From Streptomyces sp. NBC_01237 (lineage in GTDB: Bacteria; Actinomycetota; Actinomycetes; Streptomycetales; Streptomycetaceae): a stretch of DNA of 64,000 nucleotides. The stretch is taken from positions 3,224,001-3,288,000 of the forward strand of contig NZ_CP108508.1 of NCBI RefSeq assembly GCF_035917275.1. The letters run 5' to 3'. Below, one piece after another: positions 6,972-14,931 of this stretch. The position numbers and the translations under genes are program-made. How positions within the stretch are numbered: position 1 is the first letter of the stretch; the number at the start of each line of letters is the position of its first letter. The notes beneath the pieces are model-generated. The model searched no databases. It worked only from the letters and a program-made list of their open reading frames with translations, and had not been told where the DNA came from.

Positions 6972-9371
6972 TTACTTGGTCGACGGACCAACCTTGACGG
7001 TCATCGTGGAGCCGCTGAGCGGCTCGCTGACGATCGAGATCCGGGTGTTGGTGTCAGAAACCTTGACGCTGCCCGTCGGGTTCTCCTCGTACCAGTACGT
7101 CCCCTTGCGGTCGTCGAAGACCGGGACGCCCAGCGACGGCTTGATCCGCAGCGGCACGTCGGCGTTGTGGAGCGTGAAGCCCTGGTTCGGCCACCAGCTG
7201 AACGGCGCGTCGAACGGCTGGATCTTGTTGCGCAGGACCGTGCCGTCCTTCCACTTCAGCGGCTTGGCGTGCGAGTCGATCGGCAGGATCAGACCCTGGC
7301 CCGGGTGGACGGAGGTGTTGTTGTCCTTCTGGGAGGTGTCCCAGAGCCACACCATCAGACCGTTCTGGTAGGCGTAGTGCTCCACCCAGTCCGGACGGGA
7401 CTTCGAGAAGCCGAAGTTGTACGGGCCGACCTTGAGGGTCTCGTCGTACGACACGTACTGGCGGTTCTCGGCGATGTAGTACTGCGGGTAGTCGTTGGTG
7501 AACGACTCGCCGATCCGCGAGAAGCCCTTGGCGGTCCAGCCGTTGTCGTCGGCCTCGGCGTTGTCCGAGAAGAGCGGGGCACCGTCGGCGGTGATCGTGA
7601 GGGCGTCGGCCGTGAAGCCCTTGCCGCCCGCGCCGCCGTCCGTCTGGTAGCGGAAGCGGAGGTCGATCTTCTTGCCCGCGTAGGCGTTCAGCGGGAAGGA
7701 GAGCTTCTTGACGGCGCCGGAGACGTCGGTCAGGGCCGGCTTGTCGCTGGCGTCGCGCGGGAGCGCCTTGCCGTCGGCGGTGCCGTCGAGCGCGGTCCAG
7801 CTGGTGCCGCCGTTGTCCGACACCTCGGTGTAGAGGTAGTCGTAGTCGGCCTCGATGTCGTACCAGCCCGAAAGGTCCAGCGACGCGGCGGACTTGCCGG
7901 TCAGGTCGACCGAGCGGGTCAGGGTGTTCGACAGGTTGTCACCCATGTCGCTCCACCACTGCTTCGAGCCCTCGGCGGGCTTGGTGACAGTCGTGGTGAC
8001 GGCCTTCTCGGGCAGCTCGACGACGAGCGCCTGCTTGTCCTTGGTGTTGTACTCCGAGACGCCCAGCTTGTGGGTCGACTTCGTACCGGCCTTGGCCTTG
8101 TCGTAGTCGAGCCAGCCCAGCTGGAGCTTGTCCCACGAGGTCATGTCGCCCGGCAGGTTGCCGATCTCGCCGGTGCCGGTGCCGAGCCAGGAGCCCGCCG
8201 ACATCAGGGACCAGAAGCCGACCGAGTTCTCGCCGTTGTTGGTGGTGTCGTAGAGGTCCGGCAGACCGAGGTCGTGGGCGTACTCGTGGGCGAAGACGCC
8301 CAGGCCGCCGTTCTCGGGCTGCGCGGTGTAGTCACCGACCCAGATGCCCGTGTCGCCGATCTCGGCGCCACCGGCCTTGTTGCCCGTCGGGCCCGTCGCT
8401 CCGGCGTTGGTGCCGTAGGCGTACCAGCGGTGCGCCCAGATGGCGTTGGTGCCCTCGGCGCCGCCGCCCGCGGACTCGTCCTCGCCGGCGTGGACCAGCT
8501 GGAAGTGGTCGATGTAGCCGTCGGGCTCGTTGAAGTTGCCGTCACCGTCGAAGTCGTAACGGTCCCACTGGTCGTACTGCGCCAGGTCGGCCTTGATCTG
8601 CTCCAGGGTGCGGCCCTTGGCCTTCTGGTCGGCGACCCAGGCGTTGACGCCGTCGCGGACGGTGTCCCAGACGTTGGCGCAGTTGGTCGCACCGCAGTAG
8701 TTGGAGCCGTAGCGGGCCTCGTTGTACGGGACCTTCACCCAGTCCGAGACCTCGCCGTCGACCGAGTAGCGTCCGGAGGAGGTCTTCTCGTAGTAGGTCT
8801 TGAGCGAGTTGACGCCCTTGCCCTCACCGAAGTAGAGCTCCTGGAAGTGCTTCTGGTTGTAGTCGGCCTGCCAGGCGGTGCTGTTGTCCTTCGCCGGGTC
8901 CGGCTTGGCTATCTTGTTGTGCAGCGGTCCGGGCTTGCCGCCGTACTTCGGGACGGGCGGCTTGGGGCCGTCGCCGTCCGGGTCGACCATGGTCGTGTCG
9001 TCGACCTTGTCGCCGAACTCCACCAGGATGGTGAAGATCTTGTCGGTCTTCTCGCGGCCGAGCTCGACGTACTTGTTCTTGCCGAGCTTGACGACCTTGG
9101 AGCCGCCGCGGGTCGACACCTTCTTGTCGCCGGAGAGCACCTGCTCCAGCGCGGCCTGACGCTGTGCGTCCTGCTTCTCGCTGAAGGGGCCTTCCAGGTT
9201 GTGCTCCTGCCCCTTCGCCGACCCCGGATCGCGGCGGTCGACGATGGATGCGCCCGAACCCGACGTCTTGTCATCTGCCTGGGCCGTGGCGAAGGCCGAC
9301 GCGGTCGCGGCCGTCGCGGCCATGGCCACGACAACAGCGGTGGCGCGAAGCGCCCGTCTCTTAGTGGTCAC
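6972..9371 (-). CDS. Secreted M6-family metalloprotease, immune inhibitor A type (799 aa)
   Basis: An exported zinc protease. The N-terminal signal peptide (basic KRR, then an Ala-rich core ending near residue 33) is followed by a propeptide, and the catalytic domain carries HEYAHDLGLPDLYD near residue 360 (HExxH plus the M6 Gly-Leu-Pro-Asp extension) and the downstream GFWSLMSAGSWLG met-turn. Calcium-binding-like DFDGDGNFNEPDGYIDHF precedes it. The C-terminal half contains beta-sandwich segments (LDLSGWYDIEADYDYLY, LRFRYQTDGG) typical of InhA. Probably a nutritional or developmental extracellular protease. It is a single gene with its own promoter region and terminator. Confidence 0.93.
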   Translation of the reverse strand: MTTKRRALRATAVVVAMAATAATASAFATAQADDKTSGSGASIVDRRDPGSAKGQEHNLEGPFSEKQDAQRQAALEQVLSGDKKVSTRGGSKVVKLGKNKYVELGREKTDKIFTILVEFGDKVDDTTMVDPDGDGPKPPVPKYGGKPGPLHNKIAKPDPAKDNSTAWQADYNQKHFQELYFGEGKGVNSLKTYYEKTSSGRYSVDGEVSDWVKVPYNEARYGSNYCGATNCANVWDTVRDGVNAWVADQKAKGRTLEQIKADLAQYDQWDRYDFDGDGNFNEPDGYIDHFQLVHAGEDESAGGGAEGTNAIWAHRWYAYGTNAGATGPTGNKAGGAEIGDTGIWVGDYTAQPENGGLGVFAHEYAHDLGLPDLYDTTNNGENSVGFWSLMSAGSWLGTGTGEIGNLPGDMTSWDKLQLGWLDYDKAKAGTKSTHKLGVSEYNTKDKQALVVELPEKAVTTTVTKPAEGSKQWWSDMGDNLSNTLTRSVDLTGKSAASLDLSGWYDIEADYDYLYTEVSDNGGTSWTALDGTADGKALPRDASDKPALTDVSGAVKKLSFPLNAYAGKKIDLRFRYQTDGGAGGKGFTADALTITADGAPLFSDNAEADDNGWTAKGFSRIGESFTNDYPQYYIAENRQYVSYDETLKVGPYNFGFSKSRPDWVEHYAYQNGLMVWLWDTSQKDNNTSVHPGQGLILPIDSHAKPLKWKDGTVLRNKIQPFDAPFSWWPNQGFTLHNADVPLRIKPSLGVPVFDDRKGTYWYEENPTGSVKVSDTNTRISIVSEPLSGSTMTVKVGPSTK

Positions 9372-9765
9372 TTGATGCAGTCCTCCCCGGCGTCCGCGAC
9401 CGCGGCCAAGGGGGGTGAAGAAGGGCCGCGCGCGTTCAACGCGTCACAAGTGACGACATTTGATCGGAGTTACGAGAGAAAAGACAGACCTTGACTTGAA
9501 CAGACCAAGTGCACTATGCAGGAGCGCCTTTCCGGTATCCGGACGATGTCGCACCTCAACGGGCGCGCCGACCTGTCCGGTTGGCGGGGCGCGTGACTCC
9601 GTGCGCCCCCTGTGCCTCGACCCCGCGGCTCAGGCCGTGCTTACTACCGGCCCGGCTCGGGCATCCACCGTCGTAGAGTCGCCTGACCGGACGACCGTGC
9701 GACCGTGCCGGGCGATTCCGTGTTCACCGACCGCCCCATCCGATGTCCCCAGGACGGATACCGCC
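9372..9765. promoter_or_regulatory. Divergent control region between the protease and a small membrane protein
   Basis: A 394-base gap less GC-rich than its surroundings between 9440 and 9530. It holds an inverted repeat CGTCAC-AA-GTGACG (9442-9455), about 75 bases upstream of the protease start, and a direct repeat ACAGACC (9484-9490 and 9500-9506, 16 bases apart). Plus-strand TTGACT at 9491 could be a -35 element. Whether these are operators is inference. Confidence 0.4.
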
Positions 9766-10077
9766 ATGCCGCGTCCGACTGCCGCACAGCTCGTCTACGG
9801 TTCGGTCACCGTCGTCTTCACTGCCCTCGCCATGCTGCTGCTGTCCCGGACGGACACGAACCTCGGCGTGGCCCTCGTCTGTGCCGCCGCGCTCGCGCTC
9901 GGTCTGCTGGTGGCGGTGACCGTACCCGCCCCGCAGCGCGGGAAAACGGTGCGGGGGGCACGGACGGCGGAAGCCCGCGCCGCCGCCCGTACGCGACAGG
10001 CCCTGGAGGAGATCGGCGCGAGGATTCCCTCGGCCCACTCCTCCGAGAGCCCGGGACAGCACTCGCTGCGCCGCTGA
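9766..10077 (+). CDS. Small membrane protein, unknown function (103 aa)
   Basis: Two adjacent hydrophobic helices (LVYGSVTVVFTALAMLLL at about residues 9-26 and LGVALVCAAALALGLLVAV at about 33-51) are joined by a short polar turn and followed by a basic cytoplasmic tail with an Ala/Arg helix. The ATG at 9766 was chosen because the longer upstream frame has no coding character. It converges on the RDD gene. No family recognised. Confidence 0.6.
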   Translation: MPRPTAAQLVYGSVTVVFTALAMLLLSRTDTNLGVALVCAAALALGLLVAVTVPAPQRGKTVRGARTAEARAAARTRQALEEIGARIPSAHSSESPGQHSLRR

Positions 10078-10132
10078 GCCGCTGTCGGCCGTCGGCAGCC
10101 GACCGCCCGACCGCATCCGCTGCTGCGGCCTG

Positions 10133-10789
10133 TCACGGGACACTGACGACCACGGTCTTCGCCGCCTTGTCCTGGAGCCCCTGCCGGTAGGGCTTGTCGG
10201 TGAACATCAGCACGATGTTGATCAGCCACCACAGGCACGGGCAGCACAGCAGCGCCGGGAGCCACAGCACCACGGCCCGCATCAGTGCCGAGCTGGTGTC
10301 CGGCACCCGCCCGTCGTTGAGCATCGCGACGCGCAGTTTGAGCAGCCGTTTGCCGAGGGTCCGGCCGTCCTTGTGGGTGAAGTACGTGTCGTACGCGACG
10401 TAGACCACCAGCCCGATCAGCGACCACACCAGCTGATGCCCGCTGTACGAGTTGCTGACGGCGTCACCGAACCCGTCGTCGCCGTTGTCCGACGTGACGT
10501 CGATCGCGCCGCCCCAGGGCAGCGAGATCAGATACAGCGGGATCGAGATGATGAGGAAGTCGATCAGCCGCGCCACGATCCGCTTGCCCGGCTGGGCGAG
10601 CGGCGGCATCCCGGCCAGCGGATCCACCCCGCCGAATCCGCCGCCGTAGCCTCCCGGGTCGTACGGCGGTGGCGGAGGCGCGCTGCCGTACGGCGAACCC
10701 GCTGACGGCGGCGGGGGCTCCTGCGGCTTCTTGAGGAACGGATCGTCGTCCTCGGGCGGCTGGCCGGGCGTCGGCTGGTCGTTGCTCAT
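10133..10789 (-). CDS. RDD-family membrane protein with proline-rich N-terminus (218 aa)
   Basis: The first 65 residues are Pro/Gly-rich and acidic (DDDPFLKKPQEPPPPS, then YGGGFGG). The RDD domain begins at GKRIVARLIDFLIISIPLY with the name-giving Arg-Asp pair, and continues with three membrane helices and the conserved TLGKRLLKLRVAML segment. RDD proteins are small polytopic proteins of unclear role, some linked to ion or solute transport. A second RDD gene follows upstream at 11039-12709 on the same strand. Confidence 0.85.
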   Translation of the reverse strand: MSNDQPTPGQPPEDDDPFLKKPQEPPPPSAGSPYGSAPPPPPYDPGGYGGGFGGVDPLAGMPPLAQPGKRIVARLIDFLIISIPLYLISLPWGGAIDVTSDNGDDGFGDAVSNSYSGHQLVWSLIGLVVYVAYDTYFTHKDGRTLGKRLLKLRVAMLNDGRVPDTSSALMRAVVLWLPALLCCPCLWWLINIVLMFTDKPYRQGLQDKAAKTVVVSVP

Positions 10790-10905
10790 GGGGGCAGTGC
10801 ACCCCGGCCCACCGGCGCCCGCAACGGCTCAGGTGCGTTCGGGGGACGGGGCGTCAGCCCACGAGCCTAAGGGCGACTGTTCGGTTCGGCTCGTCCGGTT
10901 CGGCC

Positions 10906-10979
10906 GGTCCGGTGCGGATGGTCCGGTGCGGATGGTCCGGTGCGGATGGTCCGGTGCGGCCGGTCCGGTGCGGATGGTC
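10906..10979. repeat. Tandem 14-bp repeat, five copies
   Basis: Five consecutive copies of GGTCCGGTGCGGAT (10906, 10920, 10934, 10948 and 10962; the fourth ends CC instead of AT), followed by a partial GGTC. The array sits in the 249-base gap between the two RDD genes, within a longer GC-skewed stretch built from GGTTCGG and GGCCGG words. Probably slipped-strand expansion, possibly a variable locus. Confidence 0.85.
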
Positions 10980-11038
10980 AGCCCGGCCGGTTCGACCCGC
11001 TCGGCCCGGCCGGCCCGACCCCGGCCCGCTCAGCCCGC

Positions 11039-12709
11039 TCAGCCCGCCACGAAGGTGCGGGCCGCCTTGTCGTGCCAGCACTGGCGCCAGGGGCGGTCGA
11101 TCAGGCACCACAGCACATTGACCACGCCGATCACCAGGATGCCCAGCACCCCGTAGACCAGCCAGCGGCGCAGGGCCGCGCCCATCGTGGGCGAGTCGTG
11201 GGACTCGATGTCGCGCACGTCGAGCCCGAGGAGCTTCTTGCCGAGCGTACGGCCCCACTTGGCGGTGGGCAGCGCCTCCAGGACGAACCCGAGCACCAGG
11301 AACGCGCCGAGCACGGCCCCGAACAGCCCGGACGTGGTGCCGTCCACGAGCCAGACGGTGACCGTCTCGCCGGACTGCTTCGCCGCGGTGATCTTCTCGT
11401 CGATGTGGTCCAACGCCCGGCCGACCAACGGGAAGCTCACGGCACCGACGACCGCGCCGAGTACGAGGGTGTCGAGCAGCCGGGCGGCGAACCGCTTGCC
11501 GAGCCCGGCGGGCCGGGCCGACGTCTGCGCCCTGGCGAGCTGCTGGAAGGGGTCGTCGACCGGGGGCTTCCAGGGCACGACGGGCTGATCGGCCCCGGCG
11601 GGACCCTGCTGGGCCGGCATCTGCCGGCCCTGCATCTGCTGGTGCGACTGCGGCGGCAGCTGATGCTGCGGCTGTTGCTGCTGCGCGTGCTGTGGCTGTT
11701 GCTGCTGTAGTTCGGGCTGGGCCGGCTGGTGGGACTGCTGCGCCCAGGGAGCCGGGGCGACGGGCGCGGGGGCGTTCTGTCCGGGCACCTGGACCGGGCC
11801 CTGGGTGGCCGCAGGCACCTGCGCGGACGGCAACACGTGTGTCGGCGCCGGGGCGTGCGGCTGGGGCCGGGCAGGCTGGGGCTGGGGCTGGGGCTGGGGA
11901 GCGTGCGGCGCCTGCGGGGTCTGCGGAATCCGGGGCGGACGCGGGGTCTGCGGTGCCTGTGACGCCTGCGGACCCTGCGGCGTGGTGCCCGGTGCGAGCG
12001 CACGGATCGTCAGTGTGCCGTCGCTGGCCGCCGGTCCCGCGTCGCGCGGACGCGGTGTGCGGGCTTCACCGCCCGGCCCCACGGCGCGGATCGTGACCGT
12101 ACCGTCGGTCGGCGGACGGTCCCCGTCACCGCGACGGCCACCGGTGTCACCGCTCTCCCGTGTCGCCGGCAGGGCACCGCGCGTCGGGTCCGGTGCGCCG
12201 GGCGTGCGCGGGTCCACCGGAGCAGGAGCGGAAGCAGGAGCTGGAGCAGGAGCAGGGACCGGAGCCGCAGCCGGAGCGGGCGTGGCCGGCTGCCCGGACA
12301 CCGCTTCCGGCCCGCCCCAGGAGACGCGCCGGTCGCGCTCGCCGCCGAAGCCGGTCTGCCGTGAGGTGTCGGCCTGCCAGACGGAAGCGGGTTCCGGCTC
12401 CGGACGGCTGCCGCCGCCCTGCCCCTGCTCGCCCGGTCCGCCCGGCTCGCTCGCCTCGTCGACCTCGTCGAAGAAGATCGGGCCGGTCTCCTCCACCGGG
12501 GCGGCGGACGCGGCGGCCGGCCGCGGTGCGGACGCCCCGCCCGAGGGCTGCGGCACGGGCGCGGCCCCTGCCTGCTGGGGCGCGGGCCGGCTCGTACCGG
12601 GAACCCACGACGCGCCGTTCCAGTAGCGGACGTAGCCGGGGATGGAGGGGTCGGGGTAGTAGCCCTCGCGGGGGCTGTCGTCACCGGGTGCCGGGGTTGG
12701 GGCGCTCAT
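11039..12709 (-). CDS. DUF2510-RDD membrane protein with Gln/Pro-rich linker (556 aa)
   Basis: Three parts. Residues 1-35 form a DUF2510-like module (GYYPDPSIPGYVRYWNGASW). Residues about 36-390 are low complexity, rich in Pro, Ala and Gln, with runs such as ELQQQQPQHAQQQQPQHQL and repeated TVTIRAVGPGG / TLTIRALAPG phrases. The last 165 residues are an RDD domain (GKRFAARLLDTLVLGAVVG, WGRTLGKKLLGLDVRD) with three to four membrane helices. The ATG at 12709 was preferred to the adjacent in-frame GTG at 12712. The long linker suggests the N-terminal module reaches away from the membrane. Function unknown. Confidence 0.85.
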   Translation of the reverse strand: MSAPTPAPGDDSPREGYYPDPSIPGYVRYWNGASWVPGTSRPAPQQAGAAPVPQPSGGASAPRPAAASAAPVEETGPIFFDEVDEASEPGGPGEQGQGGGSRPEPEPASVWQADTSRQTGFGGERDRRVSWGGPEAVSGQPATPAPAAAPVPAPAPAPASAPAPVDPRTPGAPDPTRGALPATRESGDTGGRRGDGDRPPTDGTVTIRAVGPGGEARTPRPRDAGPAASDGTLTIRALAPGTTPQGPQASQAPQTPRPPRIPQTPQAPHAPQPQPQPQPARPQPHAPAPTHVLPSAQVPAATQGPVQVPGQNAPAPVAPAPWAQQSHQPAQPELQQQQPQHAQQQQPQHQLPPQSHQQMQGRQMPAQQGPAGADQPVVPWKPPVDDPFQQLARAQTSARPAGLGKRFAARLLDTLVLGAVVGAVSFPLVGRALDHIDEKITAAKQSGETVTVWLVDGTTSGLFGAVLGAFLVLGFVLEALPTAKWGRTLGKKLLGLDVRDIESHDSPTMGAALRRWLVYGVLGILVIGVVNVLWCLIDRPWRQCWHDKAARTFVAG

Positions 12710-12957
12710 CACCGTGGTCCCGTATCTCTTCGAGGCCTCAGGCCGTCCGGCACAGAGAAGCGGACGGCCTCAATACAAGGGTCCACATCTATCAGACGCC
12801 CGCGTGTCCACGGGCCGGTCCCGCCGTTTGGGACCACTTTCCACGCCGTCCGAAGTTTTTTTGAAAAGTCGCGTAATGGATGGCGAGGAGGGCGCTCTCT
12901 CCTTGTGCGGGCCGGTCATGGGACCGGTCCACAAGCACCGGAAGGTCGTGCACTGAC

Positions 12958-13440
12958 ATGCTGAACGTCGTGGAACGCGAGCTGGAACTGAAGCTGGTCC
13001 TGTCGCCCGAGCGCTCCATCCCCGTACCCGCCCGGCTGGTGTACCGCGCCGATGACCCGTACGCCGTGCACATCGCCTTCCACATCGGCTCCGACTCCCC
13101 CGTGCACTGGACGTTCGCCCGGGAGTTGCTGGTGGAAGGGGTGTTCCGGCCGTGCGGGCACGGGGACGTACGGATCTGGCCGACCAAGATCGACGACCGC
13201 AACGTCATCTTCGTCGCCCTGACCTCACCCGACGGCAACGCCCTGCTGGAGGTGCCGTCCGCCGCCGTGGCCGCCTGGGTGGAGCGGACGCTGCGGGTGG
13301 TGCCGCCCGGTACGGAGAGTGAGCGGCTCGGCATCGACGACGCGCTCGCCGAGCTGCTGGCGCCGCTGCCGGCCGACGACCTGTGGCTGAGCGACCCGTG
13401 GCCCTCGGACGAGTCCCCGTCGCAGGACGGTGAGGTGTGA
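12958..13440 (+). CDS. ssgG: SsgA-like sporulation and cell-division protein, probably SsgG (160 aa)
   Basis: SsgA-like proteins occur only in morphologically complex actinomycetes and steer septum placement and wall remodelling during sporulation. The family pattern is clear: RLVYRADDPYAVHIAFHI, then HWTFARELLVEGVFRPCGHG, DVRIWPTKI and LTSPDGNALLEVPSAAVAAW. The ATG at 12958 follows GGAAGG at a suitable distance; the longer frame from 12880 has no family character before it. The name ssgG rests on remembered gene order in S. coelicolor (between RDD genes and hppD), not on a comparison, so the paralogue assignment is tentative. Confidence 0.88.
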   Translation: MLNVVERELELKLVLSPERSIPVPARLVYRADDPYAVHIAFHIGSDSPVHWTFARELLVEGVFRPCGHGDVRIWPTKIDDRNVIFVALTSPDGNALLEVPSAAVAAWVERTLRVVPPGTESERLGIDDALAELLAPLPADDLWLSDPWPSDESPSQDGEV

Positions 13441-13466
13441 GGAGGGTTTCGGAAGGGCTCCGGGTC

Positions 13467-14834
13467 TTAGAAGAGCTTGCCGGGGTTGAGGAGGCCGAGC
13501 GGGTCGAACGCCGCCTTGATGCCGCGCTGGAGTTCCACGCCGGTCTCGCCCAGTTCCCGGGCGAGCCACTCCTTCTTCAGGACCCCGACGCCGTGTTCGC
13601 CGGTGATGGTGCCGCCCAGTTCCAGGCCGAGCGCCATGATCTCGTCGAAGGACGCGCGGGCCCGGCGGGACTCGTCGGGGTCCAGGTGGTCGAAGCAGAC
13701 GGTGGGATGGGTGTTGCCGTCGCCCGCGTGGGCGCAGACGCCGATGGTGAGGTCGAACTTCTCGGCGATGGCGGCGGTGCCCGCCAGCATCGCGCCGAGC
13801 TTCGAGCGCGGTACGCACACGTCGTCGATCATCGTGGCGGATTTGACGGCCTCCAGCGCGGTGAGCGCCATCCTGCGGGCCTGGAGCAGGAGTTCGGACT
13901 CGGCGGCGTCCTCGGCGGGGACGACCTCGGTGGCGCCCGCGGCCGTGCACAGGGCACCGACGGCTGCCAGGTCGGACGCCGGGTCGGGAGTGTCGAAGGC
14001 GCAGAGCAGCAGCGCCTCGGTGGATTCGGGGAGCCCCATGCCCGCCATCGCGTTGACCGCGTGGACGGTCGTACGGTCCATCAGTTCGAGGAGTGACGGA
14101 GTGTGTCCGCGCTCCATGATCCGGCAGACCGCGTCGCAGGCGGCGGCCGCGGAGGGGAATTCGGCGGCGAGGACGAGCTGCCGCGGGGGCTGCGGCTTCA
14201 GCGCGAGGACGGCCTTGACGACGATCCCCAGGCTGCCCTCGGAGCCGACGAAGAGACGGGTGAGGTCGTATCCGGCGACTCCCTTGGCCGTGCGGCGGCC
14301 GGTGGTCAGGAGCCGCCCGTCGGCGAGGACGACATCGAGACCGAGGACGTATTCGGCGGTGACCCCGTACTTCACGCAGCACAGGCCGCCGGACGCGGTG
14401 CCGATGTTGCCGCCGATGGTGCACGTCTCCCAGCTGGAGGGGTCCGGGGGGTAGTGGAGGCCGTGCTCGTTCACCGCGCGTGTCAGGACGGCGTTGATGA
14501 CACCCGGCTCGACGACGGCGATCCGGTCGACCGGGCTGATCTCCAGAATCCGGTCCATCTTCACCAGGGAGAGCACGATGCAGCCCTCGGAGGCGTTGGC
14601 CGCGCCGGACAGACCGGTACGGGCGCCCTGCGGGACGACCGGGACACGCAGCGCGGTGGCGGTGCGCATGACGTGCTGGACCTGCTCGACCGTGCGCGGC
14701 AGCACGACGACGGCCGGAGCACCCGCGTCGCAGAAGCTCGCCATGTCGTGCGCGTAGGAGGCGGTGACGTCCGGGTCGGTGATCAGTGCCTCGGCGGGCA
14801 GGCCCGCGCGCAGCTGTCCGAGGAGATCGCTCAT
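13467..14834 (-). CDS. FAD-binding oxidase, GlcD / D-lactate dehydrogenase type (455 aa)
   Basis: A flavoprotein of the VAO family that oxidises D-2-hydroxy acids such as glycolate or D-lactate. The FAD-binding domain shows VVLPRTVEQVQHVMRTA, VVPQGARTGLSGAANA and PPDPSSWETCTIGGNIGTAS, followed by GGLCCVKYG. The C-terminal FAD-oxidase domain ends with IGVCAHAGDGNTHPTVCFD, GGTITGEHGVGVLKKEWL and LNPGKLF, all canonical. The start at 14834 (MSDLLGQLRAGL) removes a non-conserved 36-residue extension. It stands alone here and is divergent from the TPR gene. Confidence 0.92.
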   Translation of the reverse strand: MSDLLGQLRAGLPAEALITDPDVTASYAHDMASFCDAGAPAVVVLPRTVEQVQHVMRTATALRVPVVPQGARTGLSGAANASEGCIVLSLVKMDRILEISPVDRIAVVEPGVINAVLTRAVNEHGLHYPPDPSSWETCTIGGNIGTASGGLCCVKYGVTAEYVLGLDVVLADGRLLTTGRRTAKGVAGYDLTRLFVGSEGSLGIVVKAVLALKPQPPRQLVLAAEFPSAAAACDAVCRIMERGHTPSLLELMDRTTVHAVNAMAGMGLPESTEALLLCAFDTPDPASDLAAVGALCTAAGATEVVPAEDAAESELLLQARRMALTALEAVKSATMIDDVCVPRSKLGAMLAGTAAIAEKFDLTIGVCAHAGDGNTHPTVCFDHLDPDESRRARASFDEIMALGLELGGTITGEHGVGVLKKEWLARELGETGVELQRGIKAAFDPLGLLNPGKLF

Positions 14835-14931
14835 GATCCAAGACTGGCACCCGGGGCCAATGGTGTGAACCCGTCTGCGACGGGGTTCCCAAGGAGCGGT
14901 GTGCTCTTCGTACTGACGCAGAGTGATCGCC

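Noticed and set aside
6951..9494. 847-residue plus-strand open frame
   Set aside because: Antisense shadow of the M6 protease, rich in repetitive Val/Gly/Arg and without a family match.
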